In this document: piece after piece, positions 8,595-17,986 of the stretch
Numbering within the stretch: position 1 is the stretch's first letter
Layout: every line of letters begins with the position of its first letter
Origin: Chitinophaga pinensis
GTDB taxonomy: Bacteria; Bacteroidota; Bacteroidia; Chitinophagales; UBA10324
Assembly: GCA_945903305.1 (NCBI GenBank)
Contig: CAMDOA010000020.1
Coordinates: 1 to 38,056, forward strand
Reading direction: 5' to 3'
Length of the DNA stretch: 38,056 nucleotides
Notes under the pieces: model-generated
Seen by the model: the letters and a program-made list of their open reading frames with translations, nothing else
Database searches by the model: none
What the model was told of the DNA's origin: nothing
Made by a program: the position numbers and the translations under genes

Positions 8595-8624
8595 AAAGAC
8601 TTGCTTATGTAAGTCTTTTTTTTT
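8595..8624 (+). terminator. Intrinsic terminator of the ftsK-lolA unit
   Basis: Arms AAAGACTT (8595-8602) and AAGTCTTT (8611-8618) enclose an 8-base loop and run into nine consecutive T residues (8616-8624). The terminator lies 26 bases after the lolA stop codon and before the lpdA start region. Confidence 0.85.
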
Positions 8625-8650
8625 GAATTTAATAAAAAACTTTTTCTGTT

Positions 8651-8658
8651 TACCTTTC
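8651..8658 (+). promoter_or_regulatory. Candidate -7 box of lpdA
   Basis: TACCTTTC matches the Bacteroidota -7 consensus TAnnTTTG except for the last base. It sits 25 bases before the lpdA ATG and just after the upstream terminator. A clear -33 TTTG at 19-21 bases spacing was not found, so the call is tentative. Confidence 0.4.
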
Positions 8659-8683
8659 GCCCGGATTTAAATCTATAGAATAA

Positions 8684-10072
8684 ATGAACTTTGATTTGAT
8701 AGTAATTGGAAGCGGCCCTGGCGGATATGTTGCAACGATTCGTGCATCACAACTTGGATTAAAAACTGCCATAATTGAAAAAGAAAATCTGGGTGGTATT
8801 TGTTTAAACTGGGGCTGTATCCCGACAAAAGCATTATTAAAAAGTGCGCAGGTTTTTGAATACATACAACATGCATCTGATTACGGAATAACTGTAGGAA
8901 ATTCAAATGCTGATTTTAATTCCATTATAAAAAGAAGTCGTGATGTGGCTACTGGAATGAGTAAAGGGGTTCAGTTTTTAATGAAGAAAAATAAAATTGA
9001 AGTCATTAACGGAACAGGAAAAGCAATGCCTGGAAATAAAGTTGAAGTGACAGATTCAACCGGAAAAAAAACGGAATACACTGCTAAGAATATCATCATC
9101 GCAACAGGCGGACGATCAAAAGAACTTCCGAACCTGAAACAGGATGGAAAAAAAATTATCGGGTATCGCGAAGCTATGAATTTACCGTCGCAACCCAAAT
9201 CAATGGTAGTAGTTGGTGCCGGCGCCATTGGAATTGAATTCGCGTATTTCTATAATTCTATCGGAACAAAAGTTACTGTAGTGGAATTTCTGCCAAACAT
9301 TGTTCCAATAGAAGATGAAGATATTTCTAAGGAATTAGAAAAAATTTATAAAAAGAAAGGAATCAATATAATGACCAATGCCTCGGTTGAAAAAGTTGAC
9401 ACAACTGGAACAGGTTGCAAAGTCACTATTAAATCAGCAAAAGGAATTGAAGTAGTTGAATGTGATATTGTACTATCAGCAGTTGGAATTTCCACTAATA
9501 TTGAAAGCATTGGATTAGAAGCATGTGGAATTAAAACTGAAAAAGGCAAAGTTGTAGTCGATGATTTTTACCAAACAAATATGAAAGGATATTATGCAAT
9601 TGGTGATATTGTAAAAGGTCCTTCGTTAGCGCATGTTGCATCGGCCGAAGGAATAATATGCGTTGAAAATATTGCCGGAAAAAAACCGCACGCGCTTGAT
9701 TATAATAATATTCCGGGATGCACTTACTGTCAGCCTGAAATTGCATCAGTAGGCTTAACGGAAAAAGCAGCAAAGGATGCAGGGTATCAGATAAAAGTTG
9801 GAAAATTTCCATTCTCTGCATCAGGAAAAGCAAGCGCAGCAGGAACAAAAGAAGGTTTCATCAAAGTTATTTTCGATGCAAAATATGGTGAGTGGTTAGG
9901 CGCTCACATGATTGGTGCAAATGTTACAGAAATGATAGCTGAAGTTGTTGTTGCAAGAAAATTAGAAACAACTGGTCACGAAATAATAAAATCAGTACAT
10001 CCGCACCCAACAATGAGCGAAGCAATTATGGAAGCTACCGCTGCAGCTTATGGTGAAGTCATTCATTTGTAA
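8684..10072 (+). CDS. lpdA: Dihydrolipoyl dehydrogenase (E3)
   Basis: A 462-residue cytoplasmic FAD-dependent disulfide oxidoreductase that reoxidises dihydrolipoamide in the pyruvate and 2-oxoglutarate dehydrogenase complexes and the glycine cleavage system. The FAD dinucleotide motif GSGPGG is at residues 9-14. The redox-active pair Cys40/Cys45 lies in GGICLNWGCIPTK, the NAD-binding GAGAIGIEF is near residue 178, and the second FAD motif (YYAIGD) is near 305. The active-site His441-Pro442 with Glu446 is at the C terminus. All catalytic residues are present and the length is standard. lipA (16334-17218) and sucC (29565-30758) in the same window belong to the same pathways but are not in this operon. 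Confidence 0.97.
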   Translation: MNFDLIVIGSGPGGYVATIRASQLGLKTAIIEKENLGGICLNWGCIPTKALLKSAQVFEYIQHASDYGITVGNSNADFNSIIKRSRDVATGMSKGVQFLMKKNKIEVINGTGKAMPGNKVEVTDSTGKKTEYTAKNIIIATGGRSKELPNLKQDGKKIIGYREAMNLPSQPKSMVVVGAGAIGIEFAYFYNSIGTKVTVVEFLPNIVPIEDEDISKELEKIYKKKGINIMTNASVEKVDTTGTGCKVTIKSAKGIEVVECDIVLSAVGISTNIESIGLEACGIKTEKGKVVVDDFYQTNMKGYYAIGDIVKGPSLAHVASAEGIICVENIAGKKPHALDYNNIPGCTYCQPEIASVGLTEKAAKDAGYQIKVGKFPFSASGKASAAGTKEGFIKVIFDAKYGEWLGAHMIGANVTEMIAEVVVARKLETTGHEIIKSVHPHPTMSEAIMEATAAAYGEVIHL

Positions 10073-10093
10073 CTATAAAAAAAGTTAAAACTT

Positions 10094-10513
10094 ATGCTTT
10101 CAAAAAAAGCAAAATACGGGTTGCAGGCTACCATTTACCTGGCTAAAGTAGAAAGAAAAAAAAATGGCCCTGTACAAATTGCTGAATTGGCTGCACATGA
10201 AAAAATTCCTAAAAAATTTCTGGAAATTATTTTACTCGAATTACGGAAACATGGTATTCTGCATAGCAAATTAGGGGCTGGAGGTGGTTACAGTATGGGT
10301 AAATCAGTTGATAAAATTACGATTGGACAAATTGTTAGAATACTTGATGGCCCAATAGCCTCAATCAGTTGTGTTAGCAAAACCGCCTACCGAAAATGCG
10401 ATGAATGCAAGGATGAAAAAACCTGCGAAATCAGAAAAATATGGAAAAAAGTATATGATTCAACCGTTAAAATATTAGATGGAACCACGCTGGCAGACGC
10501 TATGAAGAAATAA
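10094..10513 (+). CDS. Rrf2-family transcriptional regulator
   Basis: A 139-residue winged-helix regulator. The N-terminal HTH reads LSKKAKYGLQATIYLA followed by VQIAELAAHEKIPKKFLEIIL, and the wing contains GAGGGYSM, both typical of Rrf2 proteins. Cys93, Cys102, Cys105 and Cys111 form a four-cysteine cluster in the region where IscR/NsrR-type members bind an Fe-S cluster, so metal or redox sensing is plausible. It lies 21 bases after lpdA and may be partly co-transcribed. A perfect 17-base inverted repeat follows it in the promoter of the next gene and is a candidate binding site. Confidence 0.9.
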   Translation: MLSKKAKYGLQATIYLAKVERKKNGPVQIAELAAHEKIPKKFLEIILLELRKHGILHSKLGAGGGYSMGKSVDKITIGQIVRILDGPIASISCVSKTAYRKCDECKDEKTCEIRKIWKKVYDSTVKILDGTTLADAMKK

Positions 10514-10551
10514 TTATCTGAATATAAAGTCTTTTGTAAATTTTAGTAAAT

Positions 10552-10568
10552 TCTATTAAACTAATAGA
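10552..10568. promoter_or_regulatory. Palindromic candidate operator for the Rrf2 regulator
   Basis: TCTATTA and TAATAGA are perfect 7-base inverted arms separated by AAC. The palindrome lies 22 bases before the ATG of the DUF2061 gene and 38 bases after the Rrf2 stop codon. It is upstream of a probable -7 element (TTACTTTG, 10579-10586), in the -33 region, where a repressor would block the RNA polymerase. Assignment to the adjacent Rrf2 protein is inference from position. Confidence 0.55.
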
Positions 10569-10578
10569 CAATATCGTT

Positions 10579-10586
10579 TTACTTTG
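10579..10586 (+). promoter_or_regulatory. Candidate -7 box of the DUF2061 gene
   Basis: TTACTTTG differs from TAnnTTTG at one position and is followed by CACC and then the ATG at 10591. Only four bases separate the box from the start codon, so transcription would begin at or next to the ATG (a near-leaderless mRNA). Confidence 0.45.
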
Positions 10587-10590
10587 CACC

Positions 10591-11055
10591 ATGAAAGAAT
10601 CTCATTTAAGAAGTGTCATTAAAGGAATAACCTGGCGCATAATCGGAACAGCGGATACCATATTTCTTGCCTGGCTATTTACCGGAAATGTGAATACTGC
10701 ATTAAAAATTGGTTTCATTGAATTGTTCACTAAAATTGTTTTGTATTATTTCCATGAAAGAATATGGCTCGTTTTTCATATTGGCCAAATCAAACTAAAC
10801 ATCAATACAAAATCGGTCGATAATAATCCGCCACATTTTATTGATAAACATTGGCGAAGTTTAGTAAAAGGAATCAGCTGGAGATTCTTCGGAACTCTCG
10901 ATACTATCATCATTTCATTTTTTGTTACCCAAAATTTTGCCAAAGCATTTACTATAGGATTTGCTGAAGTTTTTACAAAAATTGGTTTGTACTACTTACA
11001 TGAAAGACTTTGGTTGACAATAAAATGGGGAAAGAAAAAAACGGAACCGAAATAA
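10591..11055 (+). CDS. Duplicated DUF2061 small membrane protein
   Basis: A 154-residue inner-membrane protein made of two DUF2061 units, about residues 6-60 and 86-145. Each begins LRS[VL][IV]KGI[ST]WR, continues with a G-T-x-DT segment and two hydrophobic helices, and ends LYY[FL]HER[IL]WL. The two halves are clearly homologous, an internal duplication. The biochemical role of DUF2061 is unknown. In other Bacteroidota I associate Rrf2-DUF2061 pairs with sulfate-assimilation genes, but none follow here: the next gene is convergent and ends 7 bases away. Regulation by the adjacent Rrf2 protein through the palindrome at 10552-10568 is plausible. Confidence 0.88.
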   Translation: MKESHLRSVIKGITWRIIGTADTIFLAWLFTGNVNTALKIGFIELFTKIVLYYFHERIWLVFHIGQIKLNINTKSVDNNPPHFIDKHWRSLVKGISWRFFGTLDTIIISFFVTQNFAKAFTIGFAEVFTKIGLYYLHERLWLTIKWGKKKTEPK

Positions 11056-11062
11056 ATATTTG

Positions 11063-13342
11063 TTATCGAAGCAAAGTAACATTTCCTTCCCTCCTATATA
11101 AATTATTATCGCCTGCAATTTTATAAACAATAACAAAAGCATAAACACCCAATGAACAGGGTTTGCCATCTAAATTATTTCCATCCCAGTTCAAATAAGG
11201 TTGACGATAAACAATTTGTCCCCATCTGTTTAATATCTGCACATCCTGAAGTGATACAACTTCCCCTTTTATTAATTCAAATAAATCATTAAATCCATCC
11301 CCATTTGGGCTAAAGGCATTTGGAATAAAAATATAAGTAGTTGGCAATACATTTACTACTAAGCTATCGATATTAGTACAACCACTACCAGCTTCTACTA
11401 CCGTAATTGTAAAAGTGGTTGTTACCGTTGGACTAACTAAAGCGGTACTGAAATTAGGATATTCTATAAATTCATCGGGAATCCATGAATAAGAATAATT
11501 TCCATTTTGAAACACATTAACACCAATTATAGTGCTGTTCTCATTTATGATGGTAGTGTCGCCATAAGCATTAACATAAAATAAATCATTGGCAAAAACC
11601 GTACTTCCGGCTGTAGCTGTGCATCCATTTGCATCTGTAATTAATACATCATAATCACCAACTACAAGATTTGAAGCCAAGGCTGTTGTTTGGCCACTAG
11701 CATTTACCCAAATGTAATTATACTGCGGAATGCCTCCTGATGGCAAAGCCATCGCCTCCCCATCAGCTGATAATGGGCACGATGTATTAGTGGTAACAAC
11801 TGTTACCGCTAAAAGAGTTGGTTCTCCAACCGTAGCGCTTGAATTTCCTGTGCAACCATTTATGTCAGTTATTGTAACATTATAATTTCCGGGTACTAAA
11901 TTTTTAATCGTATCAAATGGAAATGCTCCCGGCATCCATATTGAATTTATGGGAAGTGTTGCATTTTGGTGTGTAAAGGTTATCCATCCATCAGAAAACC
12001 CCTTGCAACTAACATCGCGCGGATAGGTAGTAACTATTATGCCCTGTGGTTGATTTACTGTGCCGGTACCAAGCAATGTACAGCCGTTAGCATCTGTTAC
12101 AGAAATATTATAACTGCCTGCACACAATCCGGCTATTGATGTTGAAGTTGAATTATTAAACCACAATAAATTATATGGTGAAGTACCTAAAGTTACTTGT
12201 GCAGTTAAGCCGCCATCGCATCCGCCCATACATGTGGTAATGTTGGAAATCATACTGATGTTCATTCCGGCAGGTTCAGTTACAATATAAGAACTTGAAA
12301 CTGTACAAAAATTTGCGTCAGTAACGGTTACATAATAAATGCCTGCGCATAAATTTATTTGATCAGGCATAGTAGGTAACCCTCCGCTCCATTGATAAGT
12401 AAAAGGTGATGCACCGCCAATTGTAGAAATTGAAATAGTGCCATTACAATAACTTAAACAAGAGGCATTAAATATTGAATCGGCTAGCGTAAATGAAGAC
12501 GGTAGTACCAAATTTATTGAATCCGTTGTTTCACAAAAATTTGCGTCTGTAACTGTAATTACATATAATCCGGGTAATAAATTATTTATTGCCGGAGTTA
12601 AAGCTCCGGAACTCCATTGATAATTAAATGGCAATGTTCCAGCGGTAACTGTTGAAGTAATACTGCCGTTATTAGCAAGGCAATTTGGATTAGTACCAGA
12701 AACATTTACTTCGAAACCAGTACAATATGCTATGCAAGTTGCATTACTTAATTGAAATGGAATGCCCGGGCAATCATTAAAAACCCAACTACCCACCATG
12801 CCATCACCAGCTGCAGTTACAAATACTGATAAATCTGAGTTTGCACAAGTTGGATTTACTTTTACAGAAAAACATAAATCCCATTGACATGTGCCGGTAA
12901 CTGTAAAATCGCCAAGATCATTGCCGGGTACTGTATCGAAAAATCCAAATGCGTCATATGAGTCGAAATAAAATCCGGGACCAAATGTTAATCCGGTGGC
13001 AGTACTTGTTACACTTTGATAAAAATCCCAATATCCAAATGCTGAACATGAATTGGGTGTTAGTATTGGGGTAAGTGAAGAAGCATCCCAACCATTACCT
13101 AAAGTTATTATAAATCCATCCACCCAATTACTTCCGTTCTGAAAAAAACCATTTAACGAATAGCAAAAAGTTATTGTTGAATCAACCGGATATGCATTTC
13201 CAGCAACGGGCAATGGATTAGATGTAAAGGTTTCTAAAACCGCACATTGCGAATATGACTTACCCGCTCCTACTATCGATAAAACAGCAAGAATTAGTAT
13301 GAATTTAATATTTGCAATTTTTGATATTGTTGCGGTTCTCAT
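11063..13342 (-). CDS. SprB-repeat adhesin-like protein with T9SS type B sorting domain
   Basis: A 759-residue surface protein. The signal peptide is residues 1-32 (ending SYSQC). A beta-rich N-terminal domain of about 170 residues (CSAFGYWDFYQS...DLCFSVKVNPTC) precedes about five SprB-type repeats between residues 210 and 590. Each repeat carries a conserved C-x-G start, a Y-x-W-S strand and a closing [YV]xVTDAN[FG]C. The C terminus (about 670-759, IPNAFSPNGDGFNDLF through WDGNNLDGKPC and GVYAFVI) is the type B (gliding-motility type) sorting domain. SprB repeats occur in gliding adhesins, so adhesion or motility is a fair guess. Whether the organism glides cannot be told from this window. 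Confidence 0.9.
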   Translation of the reverse strand: MRTATISKIANIKFILILAVLSIVGAGKSYSQCAVLETFTSNPLPVAGNAYPVDSTITFCYSLNGFFQNGSNWVDGFIITLGNGWDASSLTPILTPNSCSAFGYWDFYQSVTSTATGLTFGPGFYFDSYDAFGFFDTVPGNDLGDFTVTGTCQWDLCFSVKVNPTCANSDLSVFVTAAGDGMVGSWVFNDCPGIPFQLSNATCIAYCTGFEVNVSGTNPNCLANNGSITSTVTAGTLPFNYQWSSGALTPAINNLLPGLYVITVTDANFCETTDSINLVLPSSFTLADSIFNASCLSYCNGTISISTIGGASPFTYQWSGGLPTMPDQINLCAGIYYVTVTDANFCTVSSSYIVTEPAGMNISMISNITTCMGGCDGGLTAQVTLGTSPYNLLWFNNSTSTSIAGLCAGSYNISVTDANGCTLLGTGTVNQPQGIIVTTYPRDVSCKGFSDGWITFTHQNATLPINSIWMPGAFPFDTIKNLVPGNYNVTITDINGCTGNSSATVGEPTLLAVTVVTTNTSCPLSADGEAMALPSGGIPQYNYIWVNASGQTTALASNLVVGDYDVLITDANGCTATAGSTVFANDLFYVNAYGDTTIINENSTIIGVNVFQNGNYSYSWIPDEFIEYPNFSTALVSPTVTTTFTITVVEAGSGCTNIDSLVVNVLPTTYIFIPNAFSPNGDGFNDLFELIKGEVVSLQDVQILNRWGQIVYRQPYLNWDGNNLDGKPCSLGVYAFVIVYKIAGDNNLYRREGNVTLLR

Positions 13343-13433
13343 TTTTCGAAATATAAAAGTAGTTTTTGACTTTAGTTATTCTAATTTTATTTTCAATAGT
13401 TATTACTCTTTCTTTTCAACATTGTTTAATAAA

Positions 13434-13468
13434 AAATTCCCTTTTCTAAAATTCAGAAAAGGGAATTT
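13434..13468 (-). terminator. Strong hairpin terminator of the beta-propeller gene
   Basis: Fourteen-base perfect arms (plus strand AAATTCCCTTTTCT at 13434-13447 and its complement at 13455-13468) enclose a 7-base loop. Read on the minus strand, the stem ends in U residues that continue past it. It lies 16 bases beyond the stop codon of the gene at 13485-16223 and isolates it from the SprB-repeat gene downstream. Confidence 0.8.
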
Positions 13469-13484
13469 GAAAATTTTTACTGTT

Positions 13485-16223
13485 TTAATGCGCAACAATT
13501 ATTTTAGAAACTGATTGACTGCTTCCTGAAATAACTTGCAAAATATAATTTCCTGAAACCACATCTTTAACATTCATTTTAAGTGAATAAATGCCAACAG
13601 GCAATTTCCCGTAGTTTTCTGATTTTACAATTCGCCCTTTCATGTCAAGTAAATTTGCTTGAACGCTCGTGCTACCCCATGAAAGTTGAGAAATGAAACT
13701 AAATTCATCAGTAGCAGGATTTGGGAAGATTTTTAAATCTGATGAGGTGTTGTTACTTGGTTCATGAGTTGAAACTGCAGAATTAGTAAACGACCTCCAA
13801 ACTCCATTACCATAGGTACTTGCGTAAAGAACATTTAAATAGTTTCCAACCGGAACCTGACGAAGCTTTGTCACCGGAACTCTTGCCATCGTATTATTTT
13901 CTTCTACCCAGGTTGATCCACCGTTTTCGGTAGCCCATATTCCTAATTCAGTTCCAATAACAATTGTATTTGCATCTACCGGATCAATGGCCGAACAATA
14001 AACCGGCATCTTAGGTAAATTACCTGTGATACTTGTAAATGTTGCTGTTGTTATCGCGTCAGTTGATTCATAAACATAAGCAGTATTGCTATAATTGCCC
14101 AATGTTACAACTACATGGTCTCCATTGTTTTTATCCACTGAAATGCCGGTAATAAATCTGCCTGCGAAACTTTCAATAAGTGTAGTGGTTACACCATTTG
14201 GAATTACTACATCCAAAGAATCACGAGTGAATGTAGTATCTAACCCATCAATTCTATACAAATTTCCACCTTCAGTTCCGGCAAAAAGTGATTTGCCATC
14301 AGGTGTTATTGCAAGAGAAATTACAACGCCACCTATACCACTACTAATTTTAAACCAAGCAGGAACAACAGAAAAATTCATTGCCTGTTGTGTCATCCAA
14401 ACACCATTATAAGTACCAAGAAAAAATTTACTGTATTTATTTAAATCAGCCGCCATTGCCACATTTTCATAAAGTAAGAAGGGAGCAATAAAAGCTGCTC
14501 CATCATCTGGTTCTCCATCTGTGTTATTCGTTGGTAAATTATCAATATGTGTATCAAAAAATCCAGCGAATGATTGCCCGTTATTTAATGTCCTCTCTAC
14601 TGACCCATTAACATATTCAGCAAAAATTGCATTAGGATTCATCTTACTTACCTGCACATCACCGCCATCGCCTCCTTTTATTTCTACGCCTGTTCTTGTT
14701 GTATTTCCGGTGAAATCCACTCTGAAATTTCCATTGTCTTGTGAACCACCTACAAATATGCCGCTGTTTTCGCGCACATCACATGAATAAAATTGAACGG
14801 TGTTAAACCCTAAATTCCGAGTACCGAAATAAGGCTGAACGGCTGATGAGTTTGTTGTTAAACTAAAACCACCATCAGAACCAACAAACATTAATTCTGG
14901 ATTTGTTGGATGAAAAATAAATGAATGAATATCAGCATGGGTATATAAAGAAGACCAAGGAGCATAATTCCATTTACTAATTTTTTTCCATCCGTAACTG
15001 CCATTTGTTTGTAAATCATATTTGTAACAATCTAATCCCCCAATGAAAACCACATTTGGATCGGCGGGTGAAATTCCAATTGCCAGTGCATAGGTACCTT
15101 GTGTAACGGGGCTCCAGTTAACACTGTTATTATCAGTTTGTGTTGGACCTACCTGAACAAAAGTTAAACCACCGTCGGTTGATTTATAAACTCCTTTTAA
15201 TAAATCACCTGTACTTGTACTGTGAGTTGCAATAACATAAACATAATTTGGATCGCTTGGCGCAACAGCTACAGCCATTCTGCTTGTGCCTGTTGGTAAT
15301 CCTGTAACACCTGTGTTGTCGAAAGCTATACCATTTGACGACCTCATATACTTGCTTGCAACAATTGTATAAACATATCCATTAGAAGCAACTGCTACTG
15401 ATTTTCCAACACCGGCTATTCCTGTACCTGTACAATTTAACCAGTTTGTACCTCCGTCTTCTGAATATACTAAACCGGATGTTGAACCACCACCCTTTAT
15501 TGTTGCATATACCCGATTAGGATAAACTGATCCACCCGCCTGTATACTTGTTACAAAAGCCCATGCTGCTGAAATTGAAGGATTAGTTGAACCTGATGAT
15601 TTAACATGTGTCCATGATGCGCCATTATCAGTAGATTTCCATATCCCGTCGCCCGGAAAACCAGTGCCTCCTCCAACTACTGATGTTTCAAAAAAACCAA
15701 AATATTCTCCGGTACCAACATAAATATCACCATTAACAGCTTGTGTAATACATGATATATTTTGGTTTGTCCAAATCGATGCGTCGTTAAATCCATTAAT
15801 GCGAGTCCATGATTGGCCAAGGTTTTGTGATTCCCATAATCCGCCGCTCACTCCGCCGGCTATTACATGATTTGGGTTTGCGTTATCAAATATTAATGCC
15901 CTTGCACGACCTCCAACATTATCAGGGCCTAAATCTTCCCATTGCAAACCAAGTGCACGATTTTTATTAGCTAACATTTCATTCGCTTCATTACGCGCAT
16001 CGAGTACATCATTTATGTTAATTGTATTAGTTACCTGGTTCGCACGGATACTATTCCACCACTTTGCAGCGGCGCCAAATTCTTTCTTTTCTTTACTGGC
16101 TACTTTAGTAACATGACTATTTGTCGAATTTTTCTTTTCGTAATTCGGCATATTAAAAAAGCTACCAATTGCAATAGTTACAACTGAAAAAGCGAGGGCA
16201 AAGTGTTTTACTTTCTTATTCAT
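13485..16223 (-). CDS. Secreted sortilin/BNR-type beta-propeller protein with T9SS sorting domain
   Basis: A 912-residue exported protein. A signal peptide lies at residues 1-24, followed by a basic pro-like segment. Residues about 95-800 form repeated VPS10/BNR propeller blades, with recurring GLW[EK]S.N.G.SWT, GVYKSTDGGLTF and IWATENGGSTW motifs (Asp-box-like). The first blade begins WEDLGPDNVGGRARAL, an opening I know from many Bacteroidota exo-sialidase-like propellers. The last 80 residues are a type A sorting domain (KIFPNPATDEF...SVSKIIVAH). No sialidase catalytic set (Arg triad, Tyr/Glu pair) is evident, so a binding or scaffolding role is as likely as hydrolysis. The terminator at 13434-13468 closes its transcript. 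Confidence 0.88.
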   Translation of the reverse strand: MNKKVKHFALAFSVVTIAIGSFFNMPNYEKKNSTNSHVTKVASKEKKEFGAAAKWWNSIRANQVTNTININDVLDARNEANEMLANKNRALGLQWEDLGPDNVGGRARALIFDNANPNHVIAGGVSGGLWESQNLGQSWTRINGFNDASIWTNQNISCITQAVNGDIYVGTGEYFGFFETSVVGGGTGFPGDGIWKSTDNGASWTHVKSSGSTNPSISAAWAFVTSIQAGGSVYPNRVYATIKGGGSTSGLVYSEDGGTNWLNCTGTGIAGVGKSVAVASNGYVYTIVASKYMRSSNGIAFDNTGVTGLPTGTSRMAVAVAPSDPNYVYVIATHSTSTGDLLKGVYKSTDGGLTFVQVGPTQTDNNSVNWSPVTQGTYALAIGISPADPNVVFIGGLDCYKYDLQTNGSYGWKKISKWNYAPWSSLYTHADIHSFIFHPTNPELMFVGSDGGFSLTTNSSAVQPYFGTRNLGFNTVQFYSCDVRENSGIFVGGSQDNGNFRVDFTGNTTRTGVEIKGGDGGDVQVSKMNPNAIFAEYVNGSVERTLNNGQSFAGFFDTHIDNLPTNNTDGEPDDGAAFIAPFLLYENVAMAADLNKYSKFFLGTYNGVWMTQQAMNFSVVPAWFKISSGIGGVVISLAITPDGKSLFAGTEGGNLYRIDGLDTTFTRDSLDVVIPNGVTTTLIESFAGRFITGISVDKNNGDHVVVTLGNYSNTAYVYESTDAITTATFTSITGNLPKMPVYCSAIDPVDANTIVIGTELGIWATENGGSTWVEENNTMARVPVTKLRQVPVGNYLNVLYASTYGNGVWRSFTNSAVSTHEPSNNTSSDLKIFPNPATDEFSFISQLSWGSTSVQANLLDMKGRIVKSENYGKLPVGIYSLKMNVKDVVSGNYILQVISGSSQSVSKIIVAH

Positions 16224-16333
16224 GATTTTGTAATTTTATTATTATGGGATTAAAATTAAAAATGAAAACTGCTTTTCAATTTTAGTTTTAACAATTTGAC
16301 AAAAATGTGACTTTATCTGACAACTGCAAGTTT

Positions 16334-17218
16334 TTATTTTAAATGTTTTTCAGCATGATAAGATGAACGAACTAAAGGCCCGCTTTCAACAATTTGAAAT
16401 CCTTTTTTCATTCCCTCATCATGATAGCATGAAAAAACATCGGGGTGAATCCATTCTTTTACTTCCAGATGATTTTTTGTTGGCTGAAGGTATTGACCTA
16501 TTGTCATCACATCGCAACCATTTTCAACTAAATCATCCATTACCTGAAGCACTTCTTCTTTTTGTTCACCCAGCCCAACCATGATTCCTGATTTGGTTCT
16601 CATTCCTCCCTGCTTCAATTGATTTATCACTTTCAATGATCGTTCGTACTTTGCTTGTGGACGAACCTGCTTGTACAATCTTTTAATTGTTTCCATATTA
16701 TGCGAAACAACTTCAGGTGCCACATCAATTATTTTTTCAACACTCTCAACGCTTCCTTTAAAATCAGGAATGAGTGTCTCCATTGTTGTGCCAACGCTGA
16801 TTTCCCTGACAGCATTTACAGTGGCTGCCCAAATTGCTGCTCCTCCATCCTTCATCTCATCGCGATTGACAGATGTGAGAACTGCATGTTTTACTTTCAT
16901 TAATTTTATTGCTTCTGCCACTCTTCGTGGTTCATCCCAATCCAATTCAGTTGGCATGCCGGTTAACACGGCACAAAATCCGCAACTTCGGGTACATACA
17001 TTCCCAAGAATCATAAATGTGGCAGTACCAGCTCCCCAGCACTCGCCCATGTTGGGGCAATTTCCACTTTCACAAATTGTATGAAGTTTGTATTGATCTA
17101 CCAATCCGCGTACATGGCGATATCCTTCTCCCGTTGGAAGTTTCACGCGCAACCATTCAGGTTTTCTCCTTCTCTCTTCAGGTTTTGCTTCGGCAGTTTC
17201 ACTCATTTCTTTACTCAC
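16334..17218 (-). CDS. lipA: Lipoyl synthase
   Basis: A 294-residue radical SAM enzyme that inserts two sulfurs into octanoyl groups on lipoyl domains. The auxiliary [4Fe-4S] cysteines are Cys49, Cys54 and Cys60 ([12 protein letters not shown]), and the radical SAM cysteines are Cys75, Cys79 and Cys82 (CTRSCGFC). The C-terminal RSSY motif is present ([10 protein letters not shown]). The frame opens with GTG at 17218, overlapping the upstream stop by four bases (GTGA). An ATG four codons further in is an equally possible start. The overlap implies translational coupling to the 17215-17973 gene. It serves the same cofactor system as lpdA in this window. Confidence 0.97.
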   Translation of the reverse strand: MSKEMSETAEAKPEERRRKPEWLRVKLPTGEGYRHVRGLVDQYKLHTICESGNCPNMGECWGAGTATFMILGNVCTRSCGFCAVLTGMPTELDWDEPRRVAEAIKLMKVKHAVLTSVNRDEMKDGGAAIWAATVNAVREISVGTTMETLIPDFKGSVESVEKIIDVAPEVVSHNMETIKRLYKQVRPQAKYERSLKVINQLKQGGMRTKSGIMVGLGEQKEEVLQVMDDLVENGCDVMTIGQYLQPTKNHLEVKEWIHPDVFSCYHDEGMKKGFQIVESGPLVRSSYHAEKHLK

Positions 17219-17973
17219 GACTTTTTTCCAAATTCAAACCCAACATAAATTCCAGGGTAAAATTGCTGCCTTTTTTCAATAAGCATTATTTGTGTGTTCT
17301 TATAATACACATTTAGAAATACACCTGCTTCAATGGCTTTAATATATTCATCATAAACTGCATAGTCAAATTGAAAACCTAATTTAGAATGTACTCCGGG
17401 TATAAATTTTATTTCGGTAATTCCCTGAGTAAAATTTCCTCCTCCATAAATTGAATTGATATCTAAAAAATAATTTTTATTAGCATCGGAATATTTTTCA
17501 TACTCAAGATACCCTGATGAATTATCAATAGGATAAATCAAAACCAGGTAATATGGTTTTAATATTCCAAGCGAAATTCCTCCTGCTGCTTTCATCCCAA
17601 CACTAACCCCTGATCGCTCTGCTCTCCGACCCAATTCTTTATAAATACCATACGAAACATTTAAATTAAAAAATGAATATTGTTTCCCATAAACAAATGG
17701 TTTAGGGTTCGGAACATTTGTGGGCTGAAATAAATTTTCCCGTGTTTGTTTATATTCCTTTGGATGATGAATGGAGGCAAACTCAATTTCATAAAATTTA
17801 TAAGTTTTAGCGTTTGGAATTATGCCACGCGTATAATTAAAATTATATCCGCTATTTGTAATATTTAATCCAGCTGACCAAAAATTTTCGTACAACATGT
17901 TATTACTTGGTGTTTGACCAGTAGCACTTTGTAGGGCAAACAAAATCAAAGTAATTGTAAACGCTTTTTTCAC
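17215..17973 (-). CDS. Exported protein of unknown function, translationally coupled to lipA
   Basis: A 252-residue protein with a signal peptide (residues 1-19, cut near ATGQT). The rest alternates short aromatic-rich strands ([33 protein letters not shown]) and ends with an aromatic strand [13 protein letters not shown], the pattern of a small outer-membrane beta-barrel. The start is GTG (17973) followed by AAAAAAGCG. Its stop overlaps the lipA start, so the two genes form an operon. I recall similar proteins upstream of lipA in other Bacteroidota, but a link to lipoate metabolism is not evident from the sequence. No catalytic motif was recognised. Confidence 0.75.
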   Translation of the reverse strand: MKKAFTITLILFALQSATGQTPSNNMLYENFWSAGLNITNSGYNFNYTRGIIPNAKTYKFYEIEFASIHHPKEYKQTRENLFQPTNVPNPKPFVYGKQYSFFNLNVSYGIYKELGRRAERSGVSVGMKAAGGISLGILKPYYLVLIYPIDNSSGYLEYEKYSDANKNYFLDINSIYGGGNFTQGITEIKFIPGVHSKLGFQFDYAVYDEYIKAIEAGVFLNVYYKNTQIMLIEKRQQFYPGIYVGFEFGKKS

Positions 17974-17986
17974 AGCTCAATATTAA

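Noticed and set aside
13485-16223. Sialidase assignment for the beta-propeller protein
   Set aside because: Asp-box-like blades are present but the catalytic Arg triad and Tyr/Glu pair were not identified, so only a propeller-fold call is justified.
16671-17084. Long plus-strand open frame opposite lipA
   Set aside because: It is a shadow of the lipA coding sequence, with no start context or recognisable protein features.
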